From Grifola frondosa (taxonomy: Eukaryota; Basidiomycota; Agaricomycetes; Polyporales; Grifolaceae), in contig LUGG01000009.1 in the NCBI GenBank assembly GCA_001683735.1, positions 868,001 to 932,000 on the forward strand: DNA of 64,000 bases, given 5' to 3'. The position numbers were made by a program, and so were the translations under genes. Of this stretch, positions 37,351-48,019 are shown piece by piece (the stretch's first letter is position 1; the number at the start of each line of letters is the position of its first letter). The notes beneath the pieces are model-generated. The model was not told the DNA's origin, did not search any database, and saw nothing but the letters and a program-made list of their open reading frames with translations.

Positions 37351-38436
37351 TCAACGATGGCGTTTCGATACCAGGTGCCGCTTCAGGTCGTGGCTGCGGG
37401 TGAGCGCTTTGCCACAACCGTCAATTGGACATGCATACTTCTTCACGCGGGAGGGATCATGGCGGCGAACGTGGTCCTCGTAATTCCACCGACGGTTTGA
37501 AGCTGCGGTCCAAATCTAGACTTCAGTTGAATAGCACATACTCGAGGATAATTTACAGACCGTGGCCGCATATCTCACAAACGAACCTCCGAGGTTCCTT
37601 AACCACCTCGTGTGCCTTGGTGCGACGTGCTGGTGAGGCCGTCTGCAAAGACTGCTCCACCTGCATCATCGTGGGTGCCATCGGGCCCATGCCGCCCCAT
37701 GGACCAGACGGAACCGCAGCAGGATTGCCCATCGGTGGTACTGCGACTGGGCTGCTACCATCGGCCTGCATCGTCATGGGTACCATCAAGCCCATGTCAT
37801 CCCATGGACCAGACGGAACCGCAGAGGGATTGCCCGTCGGGAAGACTGCAGCTACGCCATGGTCATTGACCTCCTGCAAATGTGCAGGCTGGAATCCAGG
37901 CACGGCGCCGGCGAACTCCCCGGAAAATTGGGATCCATCCATTGATGCAGGGGAATGTGATGCTAATGGGATCGGATTATCATACCTATTTGGCTGCATA
38001 TGATAATCCGATTCCACTGCTACGATCTGATGAGGAGTGTCGTTGTCGGGAGGAGAATATTGAATATTCAGGAACTGGGGATCTATGGTGCGTTCCTCCA
38101 CATTGGAGGAGTAACGGTCGATGAGATGGGTAGCCTGCGCGTCGCCATCACGCAAGGCGAGAAAAGAGGCCCATCCAGAGGTAGCGGCCGATTCCACTTC
38201 GGGTAAGATGGACTCCGTCAACGAAGATGTTGAACCAAACTCGGTGGATTCTGATGACAAGGAGGGAGTAGACATCTGCGTATCCACTGGGAATAATAGC
38301 GGATTGGTGAAATTAGCGGAGGTGGACAAATAGTCGTCAGCGAACTTGAGGAGTTCGTCGACATCAGAGTCGAATAGTTCTGGTGACGGCGCGGCAGCAC
38401 TGTCACTCGCATTAAAAAATCAAAGGGGTACGACAT
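37351..38436 (-). CDS. C2H2 zinc-finger protein, two C-terminal fingers
   Basis: A likely nuclear DNA-binding transcription factor. The long exon (38436-37561) encodes an acidic Ser/Pro N-terminus (LFDSDVDELLKFADDYL, plausibly an activation region). A 58-bp intron then splits the first finger after CEICGH, and the last exon (37502-37351) completes it: C-x2-C-x12-H-x3-H, followed directly by a second finger C-x4-C-x12-H-x5-H (CPIDGCGKALTRSHDLKRH) and the C-terminus VSKRHR. The exon sum is 343 codons if one T missing from the T run at about 38414 is allowed; this also connects the MSYPFDFF start to the rest. An internal tandem duplication of about 104 bp encodes two copies of a Met/Pro/Gly segment containing AVPSGPW. 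Divergent from the SERINC gene. Confidence 0.8.
37664..37872 (-). repeat. Tandem duplication, about 104-bp unit, two copies
   Basis: Two diverged copies, seen on the plus strand around the shared string CCATGGACCAGACGGAACCG at about 37698 and 37802, lie in frame inside the zinc-finger gene. They encode the two AVPSGPW-containing segments. Confidence 0.7.
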
Positions 38437-38954
38437 GGCAGTGCGGATGGGATCCCAGAGCAAGCCTGGGGGCAGCTGCGTAAGTCCTTGTAGCCGTATA
38501 AATACACGATATTCGCCATTTGCCGTATGCAACGGAAAGTAACGTGGGCGTCTACCACTTCAGCTCGGCTATGGTGTTACGATATCCAGCCAATAATTCA
38601 GCTCGGACGTCCAAAGAGAGCACATATATACGTACTCTGGTGTGGCCCTGGCTCAGAGCTAAAGTTCTCTCACCGCCAGTCAAGGCCGGGGACCATTCCG
38701 TGAACAGACTTAGTAGTCGCCCACCTCCGACGTCTGAATGGGACATTTTTGATCAACCTAACGAAGATGCTGTGATAATCATTGAGGACTCGTCACTTCT
38801 GTCGAGAGCCATGAAGGAGGAAAGGACGGAACGTTTTTGAAGTTTGAACCGTCTAAAGATCTTGAGATTGAGAGTCCGGCAAATGCCGTCAGTTTGCACA
38901 TCATCACCGGAGAGGCACAGCAACTCCAACTTCATTGCTCTCTGGACCTAACAG
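38437..38954. other. Bidirectional promoter region (zinc finger / SERINC)
   Basis: 518 bp between divergent starts. A 106-codon open frame (38520-38840, plus) lies here but has no recognisable features and would end just before the SERINC start, so I take it as promoter/leader sequence. Confidence 0.45.
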
Positions 38955-40853
38955 ATGGGCGCATTACTTTCAATTCCTCTCGCTGGTGTCTTTGGGACGG
39001 TAGCTTCTTCATGTCTAGCAGGCCTGGCTTCTCTGCTTTACGTCCACCGCAGGTGCGCCTGTCGCCATAAATTGTTCCGCCAGTAATCAGATCTTACTTC
39101 TGCAGCGTCGATGTTCTGCAAGTCATGTAAATTGTAACTCCTCTATTGCCACACGTGTTGGATTTGCTGTATGTTTTGCTAATATTATATATAAATGAGT
39201 CCTGACAACTCCTGTGTAGATCATATTCTGTCTCAACTCCATGTTCGCATGGCTTATGAAGTCACCGTTGATCATAGAACAAATCGAGAAAATGAGCCAT
39301 GGTTACCTGAAGATGGATTGTGAGGGCGATAAATGTTATGGTGTTCTTGCGGTGAGTTTTTTATATCGGGCACAAGGAAAGCGTTCGAATGTCAGGTTGT
39401 TGCATACAGGTCCACCGAATTTGTTTTGCGTTGGCATTGTTCCATGCTATTCTCAGTGCATCCCTCATAGGTGTCAAGGACACAAAGGACAATCGTGCCG
39501 CTATTCAGAATGGGTGAGATTTTCGACGCTCAATTATGCTAACCTGCGCTAACGCTCCGCAGATGGTGGGGTCCCAAGGCTCTTCTCTGGCTCGTCCTTG
39601 TGGTTGTCTCCTTCTTCATCCCCAATGGCTTCTTCATGTTCTGGGGAAATTATGTCGCTCTTATTGGTGCCTCTATCTTCATCCTACTCGGCCTCGTCCT
39701 TCTCGTCGACTTTGCGCATTCCTGGTCCGAGACCTGTCTCGAGAACTGGGAGCAGTCCAACTCGAACCTCTGGCAATGGATTCTTATTGGGTCCACTGCA
39801 GGCATGTACGCTGCAACTATCGCACTCACAAGCGTGCTGTATGCGTTCTTTGCAAGCTCCGGCTGCACGCTGAACCGCTTCTTCATCTCGTTCAACCTTG
39901 CTCTATGTGTTATAATCACAATCATGTGCGTGCACCCAACCGTACAGGAATATAACCCGCGCTCGGGCCTCGCGCAATCAAGCATGGTCGCGGTGTATTG
40001 CACGTATCTGATCATGTCGGCCGTGGGCAACCACGAGCACGCGACGTGCAACCCGCTGCGCCAGGGCGCGGGCACGCGCTACACGACCCTCGTGCTCGGT
40101 GCCGTATTCACGTTCCTCGCGATCGCGTACTCGACAAGCCGTGCAGCTACGCAAAGCGCGGGCGTTGGTTGGGAAAGGTAGGAAGAGCGGCGCGGTGCAG
40201 CTTCCGCCAGATGTTGACGGACACGCGGAGCTCGGTGTGGTGAACACGCAGCCGAGCCGCACGGAGACGCCGCGATACCAGGCACTCCTAGCTGCCGTTC
40301 AAGCTGGGTAGGTGTTTTCTTTCTTTATTAATCTCGGATTCTGACGATACTTTTCAGAGCCATTCCTGCATCTGCGTTGGATGAAGAGGAGGAGGAAGAA
40401 GAGGACGATGTTGTTGGTGAGACCAGAGATGATGAACGATCGGGAACGCGATACAACGTAAATTGCCGTACCTTTGTGACAACCGTATATCTCACTCATT
40501 TCTTGCATACAGTATTCATGGTTCCACGTTATCTTCGCCATCGGCGCCATGTATGTCGCCATGCTCCTCACGGACTGGTGCGTCCCCTTTATCGCGTATA
40601 CTCCCTGCACATGCTGACACAGTCTGCCATTTTTTAGGAATGTGGTAAAGTCCGTCCCGAACCACGACCAGGACGTGTACATCGGTCGCTCGGAAGTGGC
40701 GATGTGGATGCGCGTCGTGTCCAGCTGGCTCTGCATGCTTCTTTACATGTGGAGTCTGCTCGCACCCGTCATCATGCCCGACCGGTACGTGTCTTTCTTG
40801 TTTCCTGCCTCGCATGTTGCTCATTGTTCTCCTGCAGATTTAGTGATTACTGA
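38955..40853 (+). CDS. TMS1: SERINC/TMS1 family membrane protein
   Basis: Serine-incorporator family, a roughly ten-helix protein of vacuole and endomembranes; animal members act as lipid scramblases. Exon 1 starts MGALLSIPLAG…SCLAGLA; exon 2 gives SMFCKSC and CNSSIATRVGFA; exon 3 IIFCLNSMFAWLMK and KMDCEGDKCYGVLA; then VHRICFALALFHA, WWGPKALLWLVL, FIPNGFFMFWGNYVALIGA, LLVDFAHSWSETCLENWE, YCTYLIMSA, and an acidic loop (DEEEEEEEDD) before YSWFHVIFAIGAMYVAMLLTDW and the terminal PDRFSDY, with the stop at 40851. All of these are family hallmarks. Nine or so exons with 50-80 bp introns. Three frame breaks occur (about 39023, about 39131 with an extra T, about 40155). The start at 38955 is supported by the conserved N-terminus even though that frame is short before the first break. 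Confidence 0.9.
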
Positions 40854-41355
40854 GTGCAGTTGAAAGTGTAGTATTTGTATGATTGTATTAGTTTCATGGG
40901 TAATAGACATTGGAGCTGCTATTTCGAACAAGTGCCTTCATGTCTACACCTGTGATGGGCGTTCCTTGTCGACAACCACTACTTTTATGTGCTTCAGCTT
41001 GAGAAGCGCGTCCTTTGCGATGTAGACGAAGCCGTTCGAAGCATAAACAACAGTTCAAATTTTCCGTGCTTCATAGCTACAGATATTTCACCGTGTCTTC
41101 ACAAAGTCAGTCACAGGGATTGGAAACAGGATAGTCGGGATGGCTTCAACAAAACCAGAGAGCATCATGATTAGCATGCCTCCCGCAGCGGAAACAATTG
41201 TATTCGCATCTGAACTCATATGTATATCATACTACATAGTGGCATAGTGCTGACAGCATCAAAATGTCCGAGAGCAACAGAAAAGGGAATGGCATGGTTG
41301 AGACGAAATTCCGATTGCACGATGGCAAGTACCACAAAGGCAACCAAGGAATCCA
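40854..41355. other. Convergent intergenic region
   Basis: 500 bp between two converging genes; nothing is recognised. An alternative reading of the minus strand (to 41216) adds one hydrophobic segment to the neighbouring membrane protein if its last intron is not spliced as modelled. Confidence 0.4.
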
Positions 41356-41886
41356 TTAGTTGCGCTGATTTTCCGATTTCTGCCAGGGAAGGGCCTGATG
41401 TCAGCACGTTCCGCCATACGCCAGAACCATTCTTGCACTCACCAACCACCTCCAGAGCTTGTTCAAGCCCGTCCCGCCCAAATCGATCACAACGACGAAG
41501 ATGGCGATCCCGAGTACGACCTTGATAGTCACTGCAAACGCAGCCATGGGGTGAATTGAAGCAGGCATCGTATCATGGAGAATGGCAACCCCGATCGGGA
41601 AGCCGAACCAGGCGGACGACGCCGCGACCACAAAGAGGGGCATCTCCTGCAGGTCTTTCGACAGATGTGGTGAGATGAGGACGGCAAGAATGCCTCCGCC
41701 AGCGCCTAAGGTTGCAGACCCAATGAGCGTGGCCTTGAGGATCGCTAAAATAGTCATTTTTGCAAAGTTTGACTGCTGCGGGGCCAATAAGAGGGCTATG
41801 AACGAATAACAGAAAGATAATGTTGCGCCCAAGAGCACATTGCCCACAAACCGCCCAACACTGGTCGACAGCATACCTTTCGTCAA
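41356..41886 (-). CDS. Small multi-pass membrane protein, unknown
   Basis: I do not recognise the family. Exon 1 (41886-41443) encodes about 148 residues with four hydrophobic helices (around LLGATLSFCYSFIALLL, ILAILKATLIGSATLGAGGG, FVVAASSAWFGFPIGVAIL and VTIKVVLGIAIFVVVIDL). A 48-bp GTGAGT…CATCAG intron leads to a 13-codon last exon ending at 41356. No signal peptide or catalytic motif is evident. A gene model that stays open to 41400, or that shifts frame to use LVAFVVLAIV as a fifth helix, is possible. The gene is real by its composition and codon use; its role is unknown. Confidence 0.5.
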
Positions 41887-43932
41887 TCCTGATATAGCCG
41901 TAATTCAGGTTGTAAAAACATACCGAGTTTTGGTAGCGATTTCTGCTGCCTGAGGGGCGCTGAGATGCTGGACGGAAGACTGAGAGGTTGTTGAGTACTT
42001 GTATATGACGAAGAGTCTCAAACCCACCATATCTAGGAAGGATATTTGATATAACAGAGATGTTGGGAGAGGGAAAGAGGAGACTGTAGAAACGGAAGTC
42101 AACCTCACGCCCTTTATAGGCTGTGAGTGTGGCACACAGCTATCTCGCATGAGAGATGTTCCAGCCGAAGTCCACTTGCGGCGGTTCCACGATAATGGCT
42201 GGTACAAAGCATTGGCGCCACTCGGAGAACACTGACCACCTCGTGGTGTCCTGCAATGGAAACCCGCCTTTGTCTCACCTAACGATCCGAATAATCCCAC
42301 TTTGGATATCATGCTTGAAGAATTTCCGGCACAAAGAAGGCAGACGTATCATCACGCAGACATCCAACCGCTCTGGCTACACAGGTATAACCAGTGGTTG
42401 TGCTCGAGGACACATACAATGAACTCCTTTGTGTTCGGTTTCCACATGTGGGTAGATCGGTATCTGCGCGAGGCATCTCTCGGGTGTCTTTATTCCTCAA
42501 CTTCATCAGACAGTTCCTCGGAGGAGATGTGGCCACAGGACGAAAATCCGTGGTCGAGCGGTGCGCCAAGGGGATCTACAAATGTGGCGAACCGAAGCGA
42601 CGGCTCTCGCGAGCGCACAAAGGATGGACCGGATGGATCAATCTTGCGAATATTGAGGCTGAAGCGCAAGATCAGGATGGCTGTGACTCTGTGAAAGACC
42701 GCAAATGTTCTGTCACGAAACTAACCATGAGATGACGTATACTTAGTACAGGTATAAGAAGGTGGTTATGTAGTTGAATTGCTGGGTTAACAAGTCAGAC
42801 TATATGGAAGTGGTCACAAAGTCTGTACTTGCGTAGCCATTCGAGATATTAGCCGCGATATCAATTATCAATAACACACTACAAGTGTTATATCTTCAGC
42901 TGGAAAAAGTCTCTAGCCATGCGGAAAAGGGAAATGCTCACTATCTCGCAATCTAGAGAGGTGAACGATGTTTTAATATCAACATCCCTTGCGAGCTTTC
43001 TAGTCCATCCTGTATGTCTGCCGCACTGTCACGAAAAGCACAAGTGCGTCAGCAACAACGTTAGCCGAGCGAGACAACGGAATCACTGAAGATTTCATAT
43101 AATGAGTGATTTATATTCGCAATACAGCTCTTTTACAAAACCCACATCTGGATTCAGGTATTCAGTCAGCGACATGGTAAAGAGGATACAGACTTATCAC
43201 GGACATATTATTGAGCCCCTGCGAGATATTGCTACCTACAGTACAATTGGTCGGAGGTAGTCTTCGACACTCGGACTTGGCGAACAAGGGCTGACCGCAA
43301 CCAGTTATTTTTACGCGGCAAGATCAATGAGCAAGACTTACTATTGTCAAGACCGAAGGGCGCTGATCGTTGGAAACAACACCAGTCAGAGCATACGCCA
43401 TGAGACTTGAAAATCCTGAAAAAACAGCCATAACTTGTCACTTGGGATAATACCAAATGGCTACGAGTGTCAATCACTGGGCACAGCTGTTTGAGGAATC
43501 AGCCGAGATCGGCTCTTAGTATCACAAACTCGAAGGAGAACATTCAGACTGGATGATAAAAATTTAAACGTGAACAATGTACAATTAGTATAACAATAAA
43601 TAAAGCACCACGAAACAATTCTGATTGTTCCAAGGAAGCTGGTGTGGCGCGATATAATATTTGCACAAAAAGACCATGAACTTACGGGCCGCTGTATGGC
43701 GCGCAAGGACGGTCTCGCAAGGTCTCCGAGCAAAGCGCTAGCGCAAAAATACCATGCGGCATCAAGAAGTCCAGCACCAAAGTTGCCAGATATGCAAGAC
43801 GTTCATGGGATCTAAAGCCCCATGTCATTCGAGTTATCAATCCGCCTCTCTTCTGATCATGAACCCACCTCTAGACTGATTGGTGAATTGGCCGAATGTG
43901 GCTAGCACTGAAACTAGTATAGAGGACCAGAG
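41887..43932. other. Gene-poor region
   Basis: About 2 kb with only short open frames. A minus-strand stretch around 43700-43790 reads GNFGAGLLDAAWYF, faintly like the C-terminal strand of subtilases, but no other protease motif is nearby. No transposon ends or long repeats are visible. Confidence 0.4.
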
Positions 43933-44562
43933 TCAAGTTGTTTCTCCAACCGCTTCGCCTCGCAGTTCGCTATTTGCTTCGAACCTCCGAGAACCCAGGA
44001 GCTCGTTCAGAAGAATAGCGACCTTCTTCTGTGCGTCTTCGTTCTCCGCTTGCACGCTCCTCAACTCGACATCTCGTCGATTGGCAATCTGGGCTTCATC
44101 CGACAGCAGGAGGAGCAATTTCATGGAGTGAATTGTCGAGAGCAAAGAATGCGCCGCACGGATCTGCACAATATTGTCAAGCATCATATACCTTATACAA
44201 GTAGATATTGAAAAGGCTTTATGGACATACCATGGATTCTGCTCTACATTGTGCTTGAAAGGATTCCTGTGCGATGCGGAACTTATCCTTGTCCCCGATC
44301 TTCTCTCAAGCCACACATCAATTACTACCCTCCATATAATGCACACGTCTCTGGTGCTCACCATAGCCAAGCTCACGAGATCCACCATGCCGTCTACCAG
44401 CGTATCAACGTCCACATCCACTTTCTTATTCCATTCCTCCTCTATAGCATCCAAGTATTCATTCGAGTCCTGGTCTACCAACGGCAGAGTTGGGCGTTGA
44501 AGCAACTTTGCTGTAGGCAATGCTGATGGTCGAGAGACATCGGTTTGCGGAGCGTCAGACAT
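43933..44562 (-). CDS. med22: Mediator complex subunit 22
   Basis: Head-module subunit of the RNA polymerase II Mediator complex. Three exons (44562-44362, 44299-44231, 44163-43933) give exactly 166 residues. The sequence runs DSNEYLDAIEEEWNKKVDVD, VDTLVDGMVDLVSLA, then IGDKDKFRIAQESFQAQ from the small second exon, RAESM, and IRAAHSLLSTIHSMKLLLLLSDEAQIANRRD, the Med22 core of two long helices, ending in a coiled coil (AENEDAQKKVAILLNELL). No frame break. Head-to-head with the RAD51D-like gene, with starts 183 bp apart. Confidence 0.92.
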   Translation of the reverse strand: MSDAPQTDVSRPSALPTAKLLQRPTLPLVDQDSNEYLDAIEEEWNKKVDVDVDTLVDGMVDLVSLAMVSTRDVCIIWRVVIDVWLERRSGTRISSASHRNPFKHNVEQNPWYVHKAFSISTCIRYMMLDNIVQIRAAHSLLSTIHSMKLLLLLSDEAQIANRRDVELRSVQAENEDAQKKVAILLNELLGSRRFEANSELRGEAVGETT

Positions 44563-44605
44563 AGAGGATGAGAAGTAAGTTGAATTGAACGCTTGTAAGC
44601 GCTAG

Positions 44606-44611
44606 ACGCGT
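44606..44611. promoter_or_regulatory. ACGCGT (MCB-like) box 1
   Basis: Palindromic ACGCGT, the core of the MluI cell-cycle box bound by MBF in yeasts, lies in the 183-bp promoter shared by med22 and the RAD51D-like gene. It is followed by CT, as in box 2. Confidence 0.5.
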
Positions 44612-44635
44612 CTGTGGCTGTAAATGAATTCGTTA

Positions 44636-44641
44636 ACGCGT
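44636..44641. promoter_or_regulatory. ACGCGT (MCB-like) box 2
   Basis: A second ACGCGT exactly 30 bp from the first, about 105 bp upstream of the RAD51D-like start. Confidence 0.5.
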
Positions 44642-44745
44642 CTCAGCTTTTGCCACAAACTGTCAAGTTGCGAAGGTTGCTTTAAAATTGCCCCATCCCT
44701 TTGACTCCCAAGCTGTGTATAGTCCTATTGATGCGATTCAGTGCA

Positions 44746-46077
44746 ATGCGTCTGCAAGTCCTGGTTCCTCTACTCCCTCAAAACCTCGTCAACGCCTTAG
44801 AGGAAATTGGTATCAGGACTGATGCTGATTTGCTATTTTCTGGAGGCGCCATCGAGACCTTTGGCAAGCTGCCTTCAGGGACAGTGCAACTTCACGAATT
44901 CCGTGATCTTATGTCAAAGGTGGCTGAGAGTGCCTGCGCTCCTGTACTTCGTGGCGACGAATACTCTGCTCTTGAAGCGAAACCTCGGGCAGACCGACTG
45001 AATGAGCATATTACAAGTGGTGTACCTGTTCTAGATGCGCTTGTCGGGGGATTTTATCCGCCACGAGTTCTTGAAATCTCTGGTGATAGAGGTTCAGGAA
45101 AGACGGTATGTATCTCTTCCCATATATTGTCGACAAACTGCAGTAATGTCATGTTGTTAGTCTTTAGCTCTTCAGGTGGTATTACAACATCTTGTACACT
45201 CCCATGAAGCTGGTGCTCTTTGGATAGATACTACGGGAGAATTCTCTGCTGAACGTGTATCCGTTCTGTTGCAGTCCTATGATGGCCAGGTTGATTTCAA
45301 GAGTTATTTAATTTTATTGATCACTCATTGTATTATTCCAACAGGCAACCTCGACGGCACTTGAAAGACTTCAGGTTGCTCTGGCATTTGACATTGAAGC
45401 GATTCATGATATACTCGAAATGCTACGCTTGTCGCTTAACGTGCGCGCCACGCTCTGTATCATTTCCGTGAACCGTAATTGATTCCACTAGCGATCAGTC
45501 AGACTCACCATCCTCGCCATTCGTACGGTGTATTGTAATCGATACTATCACACCTATTCTTGGTCCTTTGCTAAGTGCGACGTCTTCTCAAGGTGCAAAA
45601 TATTATGCTTTACTCGGACATTGTGCTGATGATTCCATTATGCATTTAGGACATGCGATTATGACAACCTTCATGAGACAGCTTCGTGCTCTAGCCGAGA
45701 CATTCTCGTTAACCATTATCGTAAGATTCATTCTCATGCCTTGCGACCACTCTCATTTTGGAAAACCTAGGTGGTTAACACATCAACCAGCTGCATTCCT
45801 AGGAACCCCGACTCGGCTTTCTTCACATCCAGAAAGCCAGCTCTAGGACCCTCCTTCACATTCCTCACAGATGTGACCGTCTGGTTATCTCATCGTCCAT
45901 CGGAGAGTGATGATGTTGAGGACAACACAACCACTCACGTTGCGGAAGTATTACGATCGAGAACAACTGTGAGTTGGAGGTGGTGCGAATTGTCTCGTTG
46001 CTAATTATGTATTTTTACAGCGTTCGAGGACTTGGTGCGCTTTCAAGATCCATGAAGGAGTTCTAACGAGCGATTAA
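44746..46077 (+). CDS. RAD51D-like recombinase paralogue
   Basis: A RecA-fold ATPase resembling RAD51D, a mediator of homologous recombination. The N-terminal helical region (LPQNLVNALEEIGIRTDADLLF) leads to GVPVLDALVGGFYPPRVLEISGDRGSGKT (Walker A, spliced at 45106-45160), then ALWIDTTGEFSAERV, ERLQVALAFDIEAIHDILEMLR (very like RAD51D), the Walker B strand CIVIDTITPILGPLL, GHAIMTTFMRQLRALAETFSLTIIVVN and ALGPSFTFLTDVTVWL. About seven exons, stop at 46075. The join between exons 3 and 4 (about 45440-45490) does not keep phase with standard splice sites, so a small error lies there. The start at 44746 is preferred over 44731 because the conserved protein begins with MRLQVL. Confidence 0.85.
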
Positions 46078-46438
46078 TCTAAGAGACACTTTGCTATTTG
46101 AATGGTATGTCTGTAATATAGCCACCATGAAGGATGTAAAGTGGCACATAAGTATACGATTGTGGCGAATCTCAGATCTCGACATGTTCCGCAGTCGACG
46201 CGCTGCGAACTTGCCGGGTGGGGAGAGGCGCTGTTTCCAGCATGCTTTGCCACGACTGATCGCTAGTCACTAGAATACATGCGAATCCCAGCCATTTTCA
46301 TCACCGAGGAAAGGCCACATCCCAGTCAGCAGGAGATGGCTGCCGCAATGCCCATCATGCGCTGCGACCATAAGGCAGCTTGCATGCAAGCCATAGATAA
46401 CCGTCTGTATCGTCGCACAGTCGTCGCCATACTCTATC
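46078..46438. other. Intergenic
   Basis: 360 bp with no recognisable gene or motif. Confidence 0.4.
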
Positions 46439-47821
46439 ATGTCCTCTGCTAGCTCTTTCGTTAAGATAGCGTGGAAGGTCGCCCTCGTCTTGGTGGCACT
46501 CAGATTTGCGGGTGCTATCGCTGCACGCTCATCGCCCATCAAATTCGATGCCTTACTAAGCCAACAGAAAAATCAAGCTCGTCTAAAGAAAGAAGTAGAG
46601 GAGGCGAAGGCGAAAGTTGCGCGGCTGGCCGCACAGCTCGCCTCTGAGAGGAGTCGTGGGAGCGAGATAGCGGAAATTATGAGGCAAGAGGTCGCCTTTT
46701 GGAGACAGATGGAAGGCTTAGCTAGAAAGGGAGTGGTGGAGAACATCGAGATGATGATGGAGGTGGAAAGGCAGCTCGCTCTCCAGAAGAAAGACACACA
46801 AGATTTACACGCCCGGTTACATGACACCGAAATCCGTGCTGCACAGGAGAGCGCATTGGTTCAAGAGCACGATTCCTTGCAAGCATCGTTGACGTCGAGG
46901 ACTAGTGCTCTGGATGATGTCTCCGCCCAGAATGCAGCATCCGACGACGACGTCCTCCATGTAGTCCGCGCATTGAACACCAAAATCGTCCAAACAGCCC
47001 GGGCGATGTCGAGCGCATTTCGCATCGGAGATGCTCAGGATCCTGGTGTGGTTACAGCAGCGTACGAGCGCGTACGGGAGGCAGTAGGGCCCGTGATGGC
47101 CGACTTTCTCGACTTCTATGAGCACCAGGAAGACCCCTTTCTCGTCAACATAGCGTTGGAAGCCAGCATGACGGGTTTCGTTGCAGAAATAATCTCAACG
47201 TGGGACTTTCGGCACCAGAACACGTCCGTGTTCACTGGTATTTATAAGGAGATGTTGAAATCAGGTGAGCGAGTCAAAATCTGAAGTTAACGGTATGGGA
47301 CTGACGAGAGTTGTTTAGAACCGCTCACGATTGCGGCGCGATGGCGATCCTTGACCCGTCGATACTCTAAACAGAATCTATACACGGGCCGCGACCTAAC
47401 TTCAGGTTTCGCGCATCAGGTCGCCGAACGCCTTTCCAACATTCTGATCCTCGCAGGTGCGAACGCCACTCCACAACAGATCCATGAGTCGTATGAGCTC
47501 GAAACGATCATACGTCTCGCACTGGACCTGCAAAGAATCATCGGTGAAGACGCGATCTCCTGCAACCTCGAGACATTTATAGCTCGCGCCGATGATCCAT
47601 TCGACCCCGAGCACATGGAACGAGCTGAATATATGAGCAATGGCTCTGAATCGCCCAATCCGGTGACGCACGTCTTGTGCAGTACTGAGCTAGGCCTTCG
47701 GCGCTGGGAGAAGCTGAGAGAAGACGTAGAAGAGCTTCAGTCGACTACATTATTGAAGCCTCACGTAGTGCTCGATACTTTGGTGGATGCGTTGCAGCCT
47801 GAAGACGAGGAAGGACATTAG
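46439..47821 (+). CDS. Coiled-coil membrane protein of unknown function
   Basis: I do not recognise the family. Two exons (46439-47264, 47319-47821) give exactly 442 residues with no frame break. An N-terminal hydrophobic stretch (about residues 10-30, VALVLVALRFAGAIAA) looks like a signal anchor. It is followed by an about 110-residue coiled coil (QARLKKEVEEAKAKVARLAAQL to about the LHDTEIR segment), then a globular alpha-helical C-terminal half with acidic and aromatic residues (VMADFLDFYEHQED, TIAARWRSLTRR, CNLETFIARADDPFDPEHM). The layout fits an organelle-anchored tether or a helical structural protein; nothing identifies the organelle. Confidence 0.6.
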
Positions 47822-48019
47822 TTCTGATGACAGACTTTAGGCTAAAGACACTTGCGATATGTCAATGACACCGGCACGTCGATCACGTTCCTCGCTGATG
47901 TATCTATAGGCAGCATATAACCGAGATATAAGGCATCGCTATGCAATTTTCTTGAATCATGCAGGAAAATCACACAGGGCATGCTAAAGTTACAATATAT
48001 CAGGTATTCGTGATAAAAC

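Noticed and set aside
38520..38840. 106-codon open frame on the plus strand
   Set aside because: It lies wholly in the short divergent promoter between the zinc-finger and SERINC genes, has no recognisable features or splice signals, and ends before the SERINC start.
41905..42735. Overlapping open frames on both strands near the small membrane protein
   Set aside because: The composition is not coding-like and there is no continuous spliced model.
43700..43790. Subtilase-like fragment (GNFGAGLLDAAWYF) on the minus strand
   Set aside because: No catalytic Asp, His or Ser motif is found within 2 kb, and the surrounding frames do not splice into a protease.
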